64,000 bases of DNA from Microcoleus sp. FACHB-61 (GCA_014695295.1 JACJNY010000063.1:248001-312000), one strand, 5' to 3'; shown: positions 7,203 through 16,022, numbered from the stretch's first letter. Notes: generated from the letters alone by a model not told the origin. Made by a program: numbers and translations.

Positions 7203-7806
7203 AAATGCAAAACCAGGTATTAATCGCTATTCTCGCCTTTGGCGAGTAATTATAGGTTTTGGCTTGACGACTGTTGCTTCTGTGGGTGCAGTTGCCCTAT
7301 TTCATCACATGGATATCCTAACTTTTATCGCCAGTTTAAATACGAAACAAGTAACTGTTGCCCAATTGCAGCAGGGTAAGTTGAAACCAGTGCTTTTGAT
7401 TGATGTGCGATCGCCCGAAGAATACGCGGAAGATCGCATCGGTGAAAGTCCCCTTGTTCCCATAATTGATATTGAGATGGGGTTCGGTGTCAAGCAGATT
7501 CAATCCATTGTAAAAGCTAGGGTTAAATCCGAGCGAAATCAGCCAATAATTGTACTTTATTGTGCCAGAGGAGGGCGATCGGTTAAAGCATACAAACAGT
7601 TGGAAAAAGTCGCTCGGTATTCCCAAGAATCAGGAGGAAATGAGACTAATAAGATTAAGGATATGAGCCTGAATGTGGTTGTCCTTTCAGGCGGTATCAA
7701 AGCGTGGCGGCAAGCAGTGCCGGCTCCAAAAGATGCGCAGATATTAGCCCCAATTACTTTGCGCAGCTTGATAAAGTCTCCCTCAGTCACCCTGCTTTCG
7801 GAATGA
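7192..7806 (+). CDS. Membrane-anchored rhodanese-like protein
   Basis: A 204-residue protein with one membrane segment near residues 20-42, then a rhodanese domain: LLIDVRSPEEYAEDRI, the active-site loop YCARGGRS with the catalytic cysteine, and LSGGIKAWRQAVP at the end of the domain. These domains carry persulfide sulfur or act as phosphatase-like folds. The loop CARGGRS has the six-residue length of sulfurtransferases. Its start overlaps the preceding hydroxylase gene by 11 bp. The physiological sulfur acceptor cannot be told from sequence. Confidence 0.85.
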   Translation: MLDENAKPGINRYSRLWRVIIGFGLTTVASVGAVALFHHMDILTFIASLNTKQVTVAQLQQGKLKPVLLIDVRSPEEYAEDRIGESPLVPIIDIEMGFGVKQIQSIVKARVKSERNQPIIVLYCARGGRSVKAYKQLEKVARYSQESGGNETNKIKDMSLNVVVLSGGIKAWRQAVPAPKDAQILAPITLRSLIKSPSVTLLSE

Positions 7807-7978
7807 ATCGGGGCAGTTGTGACCAAATGGATTTCTGTCAAATATCTATCAATAGAAAGGTGTATGCCGCTGACGGGTTGGGTATCGTGAAATGAAGTAG
7901 CCATAATCCTCAGCAATCTGGAACGGTTGGCTGTTTGGGCAGGCAGCACAATAATTAGAGTTAGCAAAACTTCATTCC

Positions 7979-9079
7979 ATGCCAAACACGATAGAGATAC
8001 TTCCTTCTTCAGAGTCGCCGAGTCTTGCGAAAAAGCAACCCGCGCTCCCAAATTATGAAGCAGCCGAGCGGCAATTTGTCAATTTGCTAGAGGTAGAGGA
8101 TTTAGACAAGACGGTGGCGACAAAACCGTTACTTGTTAGCGATTTTGAAAGCGCGATCGCAGTGGCTGTTCGATGGGCTTATCAGGAACCGAACGGCGAT
8201 GAGGCCGCTCACCGCTTCTTGCAGCGCGTGCTTTACCGTATCAACCGCCTCAACTTGTTTTGGTACGACGATTTGCGCCACTACAACAACGAACGATCGC
8301 ACTATTTGCGTTCTGTGCGCGATCGCATTGAGGAACCTTGGCAGCAGTGGGAAATCGCACAAATCGACGTTGCAGCGCTGCAAAAATTGCCGGATGTCAA
8401 GCAAGCCCTGCGCGATCGCGCGGCCGCCGATGTCGATCCTCCTTTGAACGAGAGCGATCGCTATTTGCGGGAAGAGATGACAGCAGCCGGATACAGACAC
8501 CTGCTGGCGATCGCCTCTTTCGACGGTTTAGTTGAAGCCAGCCGCCTTTCTCGCATCCTCGGCGGCGCCGGCAACGAAATTCAGTGCACCCTTACCCGAG
8601 TGCTGATCGAAGAATACGGCGGCGGTCGCCTCCCGCGCAAGCACTCGACCTTTTTTGCTCAAATGCTGGCTGAATTCGATATGAGTACAGAACCAGAAGC
8701 GTACTTCGATTTAGTGCCTTGGCAAGTGCTCGCAAGCATCAATCACAACTTCCTGCTGACGGAACGCAAGCGCCATTTTCTGCGCTACAACGGCGGACTC
8801 ACTTATTTTGAGGTGGCGGGGCCCGTCGCATACCGCAATTATCTAGCCGCCGCCCAGCGTCTGGGCCTCTCGCAGGCTGCGATGGGTTATTGGGAACTGC
8901 ACATCAAAGAAGACGAGCGTCACGGCCGCTGGATGTTGGATGAAGTGGCGCTCCCGCTGGTTGATAGATACCCGCAGGAGGCGTGGGAGCTGGTGTTGGG
9001 GTACGATCAGGAGAAGTCGATCGGCGATCGGGCTGCGGCTGCTGTAGTGCGATCGATCCAAGCCACAGAACACAATTAA
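7979..9079 (+). CDS. Iron-containing redox enzyme family protein (heme oxygenase-like fold)
   Basis: A 366-residue mostly helical protein. The C-terminal half carries the typical elements of the heme-oxygenase-like di-iron family (PF14518-type): EIQCTLTRVLIEEYGGG, then HSTFFAQML, and later YWELHIKEDERHGRWMLDEV, which supplies Glu and His ligands. Relatives oxidise small substrates with O2; the substrate is unknown. The ATG at 7979 is used. A perfect hairpin 10 bp past the stop (9090-9120) probably ends transcription both from here and from the convergent methyltransferase gene. Confidence 0.75.
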   Translation: MPNTIEILPSSESPSLAKKQPALPNYEAAERQFVNLLEVEDLDKTVATKPLLVSDFESAIAVAVRWAYQEPNGDEAAHRFLQRVLYRINRLNLFWYDDLRHYNNERSHYLRSVRDRIEEPWQQWEIAQIDVAALQKLPDVKQALRDRAAADVDPPLNESDRYLREEMTAAGYRHLLAIASFDGLVEASRLSRILGGAGNEIQCTLTRVLIEEYGGGRLPRKHSTFFAQMLAEFDMSTEPEAYFDLVPWQVLASINHNFLLTERKRHFLRYNGGLTYFEVAGPVAYRNYLAAAQRLGLSQAAMGYWELHIKEDERHGRWMLDEVALPLVDRYPQEAWELVLGYDQEKSIGDRAAAAVVRSIQATEHN

Positions 9080-9089
9080 CGGCTATCAG

Positions 9090-9121
9090 GTAGGGTGCCT
9101 CAGTTTCCGGGGCACCCTACT
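9090..9121. terminator. Bidirectional hairpin between convergent genes
   Basis: Arms GTAGGGTGCC (9090-9099) and GGCACCCTAC (9111-9120) form a perfect 10-bp stem between the convergent genes ending at 9079 and 9132. There is no long T run, so it could also be one of the GGGTGCC intergenic repeats common in such genomes; partial relatives lie at about 15188-15247. Confidence 0.6.
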
Positions 9122-9131
9122 AGGAATTAGA

Positions 9132-9851
9132 TTAAAATGCTGTCATTAACTTAATTAGCTCGATCGACAAATCTCTTTGCGCTTTTTGCTGCTTCTTAAA
9201 CAAAACTCCAGCCAGCAGATAGATATTTTCCGAATAAAAAGCCATTCCCTGTTCTCGGAGAGTGGCGATCGCGCTTTTCACCTTGGGTTCCGAGCTATAA
9301 TACCCAAAATTTAAAGGTGCAATCTCAAAATTCGCAACCGAGTAGCCCCGAGCCAAGGCATAATCGATCAAACCCACAGGATTAGAATAGCTAGAAACCA
9401 TCAACAAAACTTCATCGCAGCCCAGAGATAAAAGTTTTTTAGCAATTGTACAACCATCACTCCCGCCGTGCAACAGCGGCTGGTAAATCTTATCATCCAC
9501 CGCCGGCAAGTAAGGCGGATTTGAAATTACACAATCTGCCGACTCGTATAAAGGCGAATCAAAAAAAGAGCAATTGTTGACGGTGTATCGTTCGCTCAGT
9601 TCATATTCCTTAATTTGAGATTCAGCAATTTTCCAAGCTACTTTATTTAGCTCAAATCCCTGTATTTTCCCGTCAAAATCAGTTCTCAGCAAAGACTTAA
9701 TAACTGGACTTCCCTCTCCTGAACCAAACTCTACGATAAGTCGAGAATTATCACTGGCATTTAACACTAAACTTTCCAAGCAGTGCGCGTAAAAATCCGA
9801 TTCTTCCGGGCAGTGGAATACCTGTTTCAGAGGATGGGATGAAGTGAGCAT
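9132..9851 (-). CDS. HemK/PrmA-like SAM-dependent methyltransferase
   Basis: A 239-residue class I methyltransferase. Motif I is LIVEFGSGEGSPVI, the acidic residue after strand 2 is in GFELN, and the catalytic motif is ISNPPYLPAV, the NPPY loop of enzymes that methylate amide or exocyclic nitrogens (glutamine or adenine). The ATG at 9849-9851 is preferred to an upstream TTG. Without the N-terminal helical domain of PrmC it is not a release-factor methyltransferase in the strict sense. It stands alone, convergent with the redox-enzyme gene. The substrate is unknown. Confidence 0.75.
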   Translation of the reverse strand: MLTSSHPLKQVFHCPEESDFYAHCLESLVLNASDNSRLIVEFGSGEGSPVIKSLLRTDFDGKIQGFELNKVAWKIAESQIKEYELSERYTVNNCSFFDSPLYESADCVISNPPYLPAVDDKIYQPLLHGGSDGCTIAKKLLSLGCDEVLLMVSSYSNPVGLIDYALARGYSVANFEIAPLNFGYYSSEPKVKSAIATLREQGMAFYSENIYLLAGVLFKKQQKAQRDLSIELIKLMTAF

Positions 9852-10097
9852 AAATTCTGTAACAAAGTTGACTATTTTAAAAGTACCCAATCAGTAATAT
9901 TGCAGCCATCTATCGCAAGAGCTATTTTATCAAATTGTGATATCTCTCTCCCTGTTTTACCGGCTGCGATCGAGTTACTATTACTCTCTACATATAATAA
10001 AATTAACTAAATTAATCCGATTGACAGGTTGCAATTAGAGCGATGGCTGTTGAGATATTACCTAAGCAACTAATTGTGAATTTTAATAGTGTCAGAT

Positions 10098-10742
10098 ATG
10101 ACCTTTTTTAATTATTCAGTCCCGCCTCTGCGTCGCAAACAGTTTAACATGGAGGTTCAGGAGTTAGAAGGGCTTTGGCAGGTTCAGTTTCCCCTTGGCA
10201 AAGATCGATTTTATTCAAAATGTTATACTTGTCTCGATCGAGTTTGCCTGCTGTGGAGCTTCCTGTTAATACCCATGTTCGGCACCGCAAAATTTTTTCC
10301 TATGAGTTGGAGGTTGCAACCAGGTTTGTGGTCAGTGCTCAGCCTCGTAGATACAGCAGCAATGGTAAGCATGACATACTCTTGGGTCAAAATAGAACGC
10401 CTGACTTGGGTGCTTTACGGTTGGGTAATACTAATGTTATTAGGGTTGCTGCTGACCGACTTGGGCATTTTTTTAGGTTGGGAAAAAGTGTTGCCGAATC
10501 TCTGTCCCCTGTGGTTGGGAATGAGCGTAATTGGGTATTTTGGGACTGGATTGGCCGTGGACTCGCGCGCGCTTTTAGCGACAATTTTCTTTCACCTGTC
10601 GGGGATTTTAATTTTACCTTATACCGGCGCTTGGTCTTTCCTATTTACGGCAGCCGTAATGGTATTTAGCTTGCTCGTTTTAGCCGAATTGCAATGGGAT
10701 ATGCGACACCCGATTAACTACGCTGCATTAACTCCTGAATAG
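10098..10742 (+). CDS. Conserved cyanobacterial multi-pass membrane protein
   Basis: About 214 residues with a soluble N-terminal part and five or six hydrophobic segments (for example LLWSFLLIPMFG, WVILMLLGLLLTDLGIFLG and AWSFLFTAAVMVFSLLVL). I do not recognise a named family. The start is uncertain: ATG 10098 is used, but GTG 10089 or ATG 10149 (MEVQELEG), which has a more purine-rich upstream region, are possible. No transporter or enzyme motif is visible. It has no close neighbour on its strand. Confidence 0.65.
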   Translation: MTFFNYSVPPLRRKQFNMEVQELEGLWQVQFPLGKDRFYSKCYTCLDRVCLLWSFLLIPMFGTAKFFPMSWRLQPGLWSVLSLVDTAAMVSMTYSWVKIERLTWVLYGWVILMLLGLLLTDLGIFLGWEKVLPNLCPLWLGMSVIGYFGTGLAVDSRALLATIFFHLSGILILPYTGAWSFLFTAAVMVFSLLVLAELQWDMRHPINYAALTPE

Positions 10743-10805
10743 CCGCATTTAAATCAGGGACAGCACGGAATCCAACAGCTATCAACTTAAATCATTACCC
10801 ATCAG

Positions 10806-10840
10806 TAGATTTTAGATTTTAGATTTTAGATTTTAGATTT
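10806..10840. repeat. Heptanucleotide STRR, (TAGATTT)5
   Basis: Five perfect consecutive 7-bp units. The same heptamer, or its complement, occurs as arrays at 31902, 34798, 45220 and 51427. Confidence 0.9.
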
Positions 10841-11006
10841 TATACTTCGGCGTGAACCCTAAGTCGAAGCATTTTAAATCGGCTCCACAGATGAATCTGG
10901 GAGATTGAAGAAGAGTCTAAAACTTGGGGCGGCTGGCGACTCCTGTCGTTTGCAAGTATCGGTTTTTGGGCTGGGCCATTATTACATGGCGAATCACTGA
11001 TGATAT

Positions 11007-11098
11007 TATGTCCGCTCGAAGAACCTCTATCCAATTGGTTATTAGTGAGGACTCCAGCCCTTACTAATAACCTGATAACCGTTTCTGTAGCGGACATG
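11007..11098. repeat. Nested inverted repeat, possible structured RNA or small mobile element
   Basis: Outer arms ATGTCCGCT (about 11008-11016) and AGCGGACAT (about 11090-11098) are perfect complements. Inside them GGTTATTAGT (about 11037) pairs with ACTAATAACC (about 11072) around a loop containing ACTCCAGCCC. The whole can fold into a two-tier stem of about 90 nt. It matches no RNA family that I recognise. Confidence 0.5.
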
Positions 11099-11247
11099 AT
11101 ATGACTGAGGACTAAGTAGGTAACCGCAAAAAAAATAAACAGAGTATTTTGTAGGAGCGGGTTTAGCTAAAAATCACTTTTAGTGAAGCCAGTATATGAC
11201 TGCTCTCGCCCGCTCTGCTCATGTACTGTTTATTTGTAACCACCTAC

Positions 11248-11490
11248 TTAATTGCCGGCAGCCTGTGTTGATTTGCGGGTTTGGTTAGTATCGTCGCCCT
11301 TGTGAACCCAAGTGCCACTTTCGTCTTTACTATATTCAGCCTTTACGCTGTTCCAAGCCACGCTAGTAGCACCATCTTCGCTCATTCCATCTTCGCTAGC
11401 GCTCTTAAAAGCCGCCTTAAAAATGTTCTGCGCTCCCTGGGGCAGTTCTTGCGCTTCTGAAGGTAAGGTGTCAAATTGTTGTTCTGGCAT
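11248..11490 (-). CDS. chaB: ChaB family protein
   Basis: An 80-residue soluble protein. The first 60 residues match the ChaB fold: LPSEAQELPQGAQNIFKAAF, then SVAWNSVKAEYSKDESGTW. ChaB was linked to cation transport regulation in E. coli, but its molecular role is not established. In cyanobacteria the same short domain is common as a stand-alone gene. The acidic middle (SEDGMSEDGAT) and the ending (TRKSTQAAGN) are low in complexity. It is isolated, with repeats on the 3' side. Confidence 0.85.
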   Translation of the reverse strand: MPEQQFDTLPSEAQELPQGAQNIFKAAFKSASEDGMSEDGATSVAWNSVKAEYSKDESGTWVHKGDDTNQTRKSTQAAGN

Positions 11491-11691
11491 AATGGTGTCC
11501 TATTATCAAACATCAGTTCTATGTTATATACTCGATGCCACTACCTTCATCTCTCTAAAAGCAAGTTTAAGATTGCATTCTTATCAGTCCGAAGACAGAT
11601 GTAATATTAAATTTATTGTGAAGAAATAATGAAAATTGATTGCCGTTGCTGGTTCAGCCGGATTTTGCTAATTTCCCAGCTTAAACAGCTA

Positions 11692-12171
11692 TTAATCTGA
11701 TTTTGGCTTTTTCACCTGCGAACTTAGAAAATACGTCAGCGCAGCGATTACTACAGCGATCCCCGCTCCAAAGGGAAGGAGGTTCGTCCCGCCCTTCCAC
11801 CGGCAGTACCTCGGCGAAAAACAATACGCTCAATACGACGAAGTTCACGCTGGTGAATATTGTTTTGAGGTTTCGATGTTGTTAATTTCCAGGTAGATGG
11901 ATACTTTAATGCGAGCGTCAATAAACTGCTCGTAAAATCCAAGTGCAGCAATGTAAAATACTGTGGCTAGGAGAAACAAATTTACAAATTAGATAAAGGA
12001 CAGAATCAGTTGTTTCGAGTTTTCGCTGGAAATGGATGCTGTAGCTGGGTGGCTGATGGTAATGACGGTTTCCAGGACACTGTAGGTCAAAAGCGTTACA
12101 GAGGCTACAAAAGAACCGAATACATTGATTAACATTAGATAGCGACTTCGGGCAAGGATTCGATGCAGCAT
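11692..12171 (-). pseudogene. Broken YqhA (UPF0114) family membrane protein gene
   Basis: Read on the minus strand from ATG 12171, the frame gives MLHRILARSRYLMLINVFGS and LLTYSVLETV, the usual start of cyanobacterial YqhA-family proteins. It then meets TAA at 11989-11991 where the family has LSFIE. The same frame continues as FVNLFLLATVFYIAALGFYE and QFIDARIKVSIYLEIN, then shifts frame: VNFVVLSVLFFAEVL, then TNLLPFGAGIAVVIAALTYF and the stop at 11692-11694. One nonsense change and at least two frameshifts are visible across an otherwise complete gene, so it is a recent pseudogene unless the sequence has errors. Confidence 0.85.
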
Positions 12172-13034
12172 AGTTGATCTCTGCTTGGGAAATGTGTTAG
12201 AGTACCAGCGCCCTCTGGCATACCTTTGGCTTTACTAAATCAGGGTTTGCCCGATCGCTCTCACAAGCAATTCTGGCGAGTGCGCCGCCGCTGGTTAATT
12301 GAATGTCGCGCGGGCCAGACTCAGATAGCCCTCAGTTCGCCTTCCTGTTTAACGCAAGTCAAAGCCCAGTAAAAAGCCTTGCTGTTGCTGGGTTGTAGGC
12401 GCTCTGGGACTAGGATGGTCGATCGCGCGTTTAGAGATAATTTAGTTTCCTGGGAAAGTTTGAGCGGTATTCTGCGAGTGCCCAAATTGCCAGCAGCAAG
12501 TTAAGGAAAAATAGCGCTCAAAAAAAAATTAAACCAACTCATCTGGCGGAGCGCCAACCCAAAATTGACGCTGAGAAAATCAAGAATTTCTGCCTCAAAG
12601 CACCAGCAGCAGGGGAAAATTTATAGGAAGCTCAGCGCGCTAGTCTCAGAAATCCGGTTGATTCGTATATGTCTTGTTACTCAACCCAAAATTTTTCAGC
12701 TCAACCCGGTTTCTATTCCCCGCGCGCAAGTTTTGGTTTACCTAGCCGGCCGCCAAATCAAATATCATCCACCACCTGAAATAAAACGCCATTTTGCCAA
12801 ATATTCCTAAAGACGAATGGCGAACTTGAACGATACGTAATAGCTTATAAACTATTAAGGCTGCGGTGTAATTGATCAGGGAAAAATAATCGAGGGGACG
12901 GGACTAAATTTGCTCCCTTACCTTCATTATCCCGCAGCAAAGGCTAGAAAAGTTGCACGTTACTCTGTCAATTTGACCCTGCGGTTTTGGCATCAGAAGC
13001 GATCGCAGGACTCTACGTAAAAGCAAGAATTACC
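12172..13034. other. Gene-free 860 bp, probably decayed coding DNA
   Basis: No intact gene is convincing. A plus-strand frame around 12220-12500 reads continuously except for one stop near 12370 (for example PDRSHKQFWRVRRRWLIECR, then RAFRDNLVSWESLSGILRV), which looks like a decayed coding sequence of unknown identity. A second open frame at 12565-12810 has no recognisable motif. One AACCCGGTTTCT half palindrome is at about 12703. With the neighbouring YqhA pseudogene this suggests a decaying segment. Confidence 0.4.
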
Positions 13035-13988
13035 ATGAAATCTTCTAAATTGTTGAAAGTTGTTTTAGCAAGCGCTTGTACTTTAGGTTTAGCAACGGTT
13101 TCCTTAGCAGTGCCTGCTTCAGCCCAGTCGGGAGCCGGCGGTGCTGGCGGCGGTGCTGGCGGTAGCGCCGGCACAAGCGGTACAAGCGGTACGACTGGCA
13201 CGGGTACAAGCGGTACGACTGGCACGGGTACGGGCACAACTGGTACTGGCACAAGCGGTACGGGTACAAGTGGTACAACCGGTACGACAGGCACGGATAC
13301 AACCGGTACAAGCGGTACGAGTGGCACCGGTACAAGCGGTACAAGCGGTACGAGTGGCACGGGCACAACGGGTACAACCGGTACGACTGGCACGGACACA
13401 ACGGGTACCAGTGGCACGGACACAACCGGTACAAGCGGTACAAGCGGTACAAGCGGTCTGACTGGCACGGACACAACGGGTACCAGTGGCACGGACACAA
13501 CCGGTACAAGCGGTACAACGGGTACGAGTGGCACGGATACAACGGGTACAACGGGTACAACGGGTACAACGGGTACAAGCGGTACGACAGGTACGGGTAC
13601 AAGCGGTACAAGCGGTACGAGTGGAACGGGTACAACGGGTACAACGGGTACGAGTGGCACGGATACAACGGGTACAACGGGTACAACGGGTACAACGGGT
13701 ACAAGCGGTACGACTGGCACGGGTACAAGCGGTACAAGCGGTACGACTGGCATCGGTACAAGCGGTACAAGCGGTACGACAGGCACGGGTACAACGGGTA
13801 CAACGGGTACAACGGGTACAACGGGTACAACGGGTACAACCGGTACCACATCGACGCCGACTGATACTAATTCTGGAGTTTTGAGTGCTCGCCGCGATAG
13901 CCCCAACAATTTGGGGTGGCTGGGTGCCTTGGGCGCGTTTGGTTTGATCAACTTGTTTCGGAAAAACAGTACACCGTCCCATCGGTAG
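13035..13988 (+). CDS. Secreted Gly/Thr/Ser repeat protein with WGxxGxxG-type C-terminal anchor
   Basis: About 317 residues. An N-terminal signal peptide ([20 protein letters not shown] to about residue 31, ASAQ) is followed by [14 protein letters not shown], some 220 residues of [14 protein letters not shown] triplets, and a C-terminal block [18 protein letters not shown], which resembles the WGxxGxxG-CTERM sorting signal. It is probably an exported, surface or envelope filler protein. ATG 13035 is chosen because the signal peptide begins there; a TTG 48 bp upstream would bury it. The DNA repeat (9-bp GGTACAACG and variants) opens long frames on the other strand too; those are artefacts. Repeat number is likely to vary between strains. 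Confidence 0.8.
   Translation: MKSSKLLKVVLASACTLGLATVSLAVPASAQSGAGGAGGGAGGSAGTSGTSGTTGTGTSGTTGTGTGTTGTGTSGTGTSGTTGTTGTDTTGTSGTSGTGTSGTSGTSGTGTTGTTGTTGTDTTGTSGTDTTGTSGTSGTSGLTGTDTTGTSGTDTTGTSGTTGTSGTDTTGTTGTTGTTGTSGTTGTGTSGTSGTSGTGTTGTTGTSGTDTTGTTGTTGTTGTSGTTGTGTSGTSGTTGIGTSGTSGTTGTGTTGTTGTTGTTGTTGTTGTTSTPTDTNSGVLSARRDSPNNLGWLGALGAFGLINLFRKNSTPSHR
13180..13850. repeat. Tandem GGTACAACG/GGTACAAGC coding repeats
   Basis: About 670 bp of 9-bp-based units (GGTACAACG, GGTACAAGC, GGCACGGGT and variants) encode GT-x triplets. The block from about 13785 to 13845 is nearly pure (GGTACAACG)n. Slippage-prone DNA of this kind is expected to vary in length. Confidence 0.9.
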
Positions 13989-14056
13989 TTTCGGGCGATT
14001 CCCTACGGGATAGGTTCGCTTCACGCAATTTTGAAAACTTAGAGGCTTAGAAATTC

Positions 14057-14899
14057 ATGACTTCACTCAATCGCAAAAATTTGTTCAAAAAATTGGTTAC
14101 TGTTGCCGGAATTGCCGGCGTTAGTTCCTTGGTAGCTGTGCCGGGATTTGCAGAATTAAACCGCCACACTCACGGCTTAAACCAGTCGGGCGATCGCGTT
14201 TTTGAGCTTGCTGATAACCAAGCCGACGATGCTACTACTCCTGGCTCTCCTGCTACCCCCACCAACAACACTCCCGGCACTTCTCCCAACAGTCCAACTA
14301 CTCCCAGCAACAACACTCCCGGCCGTTCTCCCAACAGTCCAACTACTCCCAGCAACAACACTCCCGGCCGTTCTCCCAACAGTCCAACTACTCCCAGCAA
14401 CAACACTCCCGGCCGTTCTCCCAACAGTCCAGCAGGTGGTCAAACTTCGCCTAATTCTCTCAGCAGCAGAGACAGAACGTTTGTCATGCAAGCAGGTCAA
14501 ATGAGTATGATGGAAGTGGAACTCGGCAGATTGGCAGTGCAGCGCGGTTCGAGTGCTGGTGTGAAACAGTACGGGCAAGAAATGGTTGAGGAACACACTC
14601 GGGCAAATCAAGAACTGATGCAGTTAGTAATGCAAAAGCAGGTTGAATTGCCAACCGAGATGAGTACCCAGAACACAGCTTTGATGAAGCGACTTTCGGG
14701 ACTCTCCGGTACAAGTTTTGACACTGCTTACAAGCAGGCTATGATCGAGAGCCACAATCAGGCTATTGCTCTGTTTCAAGCTCAATCTCAACAGGGACAA
14801 GATCCCGATTTGAAGGCTTGGGCCACCCAGAAGTTGCCGAACCTTCAGGCACACTTGCAAATGGTTAACCAAATGTTGGCAGATACCAGCAAGCCATAA
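14057..14899 (+). CDS. Secreted DUF4142 (ferritin-like) protein with Pro/Asn repeat linker
   Basis: A 280-residue protein with a signal peptide (about residues 1-33, ending VPGFA), a low-complexity linker of four near-identical 15-residue units (NTPGRSPNSPTTPSN), and a C-terminal DUF4142 domain of about 140 residues: SRDRTFVMQAGQMSMMEVEL, VKQYGQEMVEEHTRANQEL and LKAWATQKLPNLQAHLQMV. DUF4142 proteins are exported four-helix ferritin-like proteins of unknown role. It lies 69 bp after the Gly/Thr repeat gene, so both may be expressed together as envelope proteins. A strong terminator follows at 14908. Confidence 0.85.
   Translation: MTSLNRKNLFKKLVTVAGIAGVSSLVAVPGFAELNRHTHGLNQSGDRVFELADNQADDATTPGSPATPTNNTPGTSPNSPTTPSNNTPGRSPNSPTTPSNNTPGRSPNSPTTPSNNTPGRSPNSPAGGQTSPNSLSSRDRTFVMQAGQMSMMEVELGRLAVQRGSSAGVKQYGQEMVEEHTRANQELMQLVMQKQVELPTEMSTQNTALMKRLSGLSGTSFDTAYKQAMIESHNQAIALFQAQSQQGQDPDLKAWATQKLPNLQAHLQMVNQMLADTSKP
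14269..14430. repeat. 45-bp coding tandem repeat
   Basis: Almost four units of a 45-bp repeat encode NTPGRSPNSPTTPSN. The last three units are nearly identical; the first has T in place of R. This suggests recent slippage or unequal exchange. Confidence 0.9.
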
Positions 14900-14907
14900 T
14901 ATGAAGT

Positions 14908-14947
14908 AGAGTCCGATCGCCTAAAACGCGATCGGACTCTCCCTTTT
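14908..14947 (+). terminator. Rho-independent terminator after the DUF4142 gene
   Basis: Arms AGAGTCCGATCGC (14908-14920) and GCGATCGGACTCT (14928-14940) form a perfect 13-bp stem with a 7-nt loop, followed by CCCTTTT. It lies 9 bp past the stop codon. Confidence 0.85.
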
Positions 14948-15003
14948 GTGAGCCGAGAGGGAACAGTAATAAATTCTTTTAAACGCTCTAATTTTTGAGA
15001 ACA

Positions 15004-15114
15004 ATGGAAGATTTTCTCCGCAACTTGTTGGGCAGCAATATTACACCGACGTGGCTGTTGTTAATCGTAGGGTTTTGCTGGATTGCTTACATACCCGGCC
15101 GCCTGAGAAATTAA
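15004..15114 (+). CDS. Small single-pass membrane protein (36 aa), hypothetical
   Basis: ATG 15004 opens a 36-codon frame, MEDFLRNLLGSNITPTWLLL followed by IVGFCWIAYIPGRLRN, ending at TAA 15112-15114. It has one hydrophobic segment (about residues 17-30) and a basic C-terminus, giving a plausible inserted small protein. No strong ribosome binding site is seen. Small cyanobacterial membrane proteins of this size are often photosystem or NDH subunits, but I do not recognise this one. Confidence 0.45.
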   Translation: MEDFLRNLLGSNITPTWLLLIVGFCWIAYIPGRLRN

Positions 15115-15284
15115 AAATTATCAATTAAAAGTTCAAAATTAAGTAGGTAGGCGCAAATAAACCTTAGCGTCCAACAGACCTATTCTAGAGTGCCTCAGAG
15201 ACTCAGATTTTCTACGGTATTTCATGCGAGCTCTCTGGGGCACCCTACAACTTAGTCTAAATTAATCATTTTTTAACAGACAGG

Positions 15285-15328
15285 CGATCGCCCGATCGCA
15301 GAAACAAGCAAGTGCGATCGGGCGATCG
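15285..15328. repeat. HIP1-stem hairpin
   Basis: Arms CGATCGCCCGATCGCA (15285-15300) and TGCGATCGGGCGATCG (15313-15328) are perfect complements (16 bp) built from HIP1-like CGATCGC units. It lies in the 250-bp spacer downstream of the lin0512-family gene. No T run follows on the relevant strand. Confidence 0.75.
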
Positions 15329-15366
15329 TATTTCACCGCAGATTTATTCAAACAACACAAAATTAA

Positions 15367-15735
15367 TTAATCCTCAGTTTCCACAAAAACACTCACAGCC
15401 GCCACAGCGATTAGCATTTCATCATTTTTATCATTCAGAGAGGCGATCGCCCTTCCTGGCACAATCATGCCCCCTTGCTCCACAATCAGAGTTTTGCTGC
15501 CAAAAGGGAGCACCGCTAACACCTCTTGTTCCCGCACCTGTTCCGGGTAAGGAACGGCCACCTTAACCTCAACAATCATCTGATTGGGGTCGCTCAAACC
15601 CGCAACTTCCCAGACGCCCAGCAAAGCATTGTGGGCGATCGCATTCCGTACAGCCCTTGCACAGGCTACAGTCGGTTCCTGCCCGTGCTGGTCTATACCC
15701 ATCCCCATTTCAATGATGAAACATTTGCGTGCCAT
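15367..15735 (-). CDS. Lin0512 family protein
   Basis: A 122-residue protein. MARKCFIIEMGMGIDQHGQ at the start and a block with CARAVRNAIAHNAL fit the Lin0512 family (TIGR02058/PF09585), conserved small proteins of unknown function found in bacteria and plants. ATG 15735 is chosen because the family motif FIIEMGMG begins just after it; an upstream ATG (15801) would add 22 unrelated residues. Near the end GGMIVPGRAIASLNDKNDEM is well conserved. No operon partner is seen. Confidence 0.8.
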   Translation of the reverse strand: MARKCFIIEMGMGIDQHGQEPTVACARAVRNAIAHNALLGVWEVAGLSDPNQMIVEVKVAVPYPEQVREQEVLAVLPFGSKTLIVEQGGMIVPGRAIASLNDKNDEMLIAVAAVSVFVETED

Positions 15736-16022
15736 AGTTGCCCTTTGGTTGATTTTTGTTTGTAGTCGATCGCACTTTTTGCCAAAACAATTATCAACCA
15801 CACTGACCGCAATTTATATTATTTTATAAATTGATATAACCCCGTAATAATCCCAGCTCAAAAAAACAATGCAACTGTAGGCCCGTGTTCCCAACTTATA
15901 TCGAATCAGTCATATCCAATTCTTCAATTCTTTTATCTCAAATCTAAAAAGGTATAACTTATGGTAATATAACCAAATTCACCATTCCTTGCGGACTGCA
16001 AAACTCATCGCCAGCTTGAATC

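Larger units (their letters stand above)
10743..11247. other. Intergenic region with STRR, dispersed element and nested inverted repeat
   Basis: No convincing gene is seen. The stretch holds (TAGATTT)5 at 10806-10840, an inverse copy of the CTCCCAGATTCATCTGT element at about 10880-10903, a nested inverted repeat at 11007-11098, and a weak inverted pair (GTAGGAGCGGG / CTCGCCCGCTCTGC) at about 11153-11217. A minus-strand open frame of 85 codons covering 10840-11097 is made of these repeats and is not taken as a gene. Confidence 0.6.

Noticed and set aside
7557..8051. Minus-strand frame of 164 codons across the rhodanese/redox-enzyme junction
   Set aside because: It overlaps two well supported plus-strand genes and has no recognisable motif. 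A short stretch (FHDTQPVSGIHLSIDRYLTE) looks protein-like, but there is no other support.
10840..11097. Minus-strand frame of 85 codons
   Set aside because: It is made of the STRR, the CTCCCAGATTCATCTGT element and the nested inverted repeat. No coding signature is seen.
13013..13951. Long open frames antisense to the Gly/Thr repeat gene
   Set aside because: They are products of the GGTACAACG-type repeat read on the other strand, giving endless VPVVP, CTRCTR or LYPLYP strings. There is no start context, and the sense frame has a signal peptide and a real C-terminal motif.
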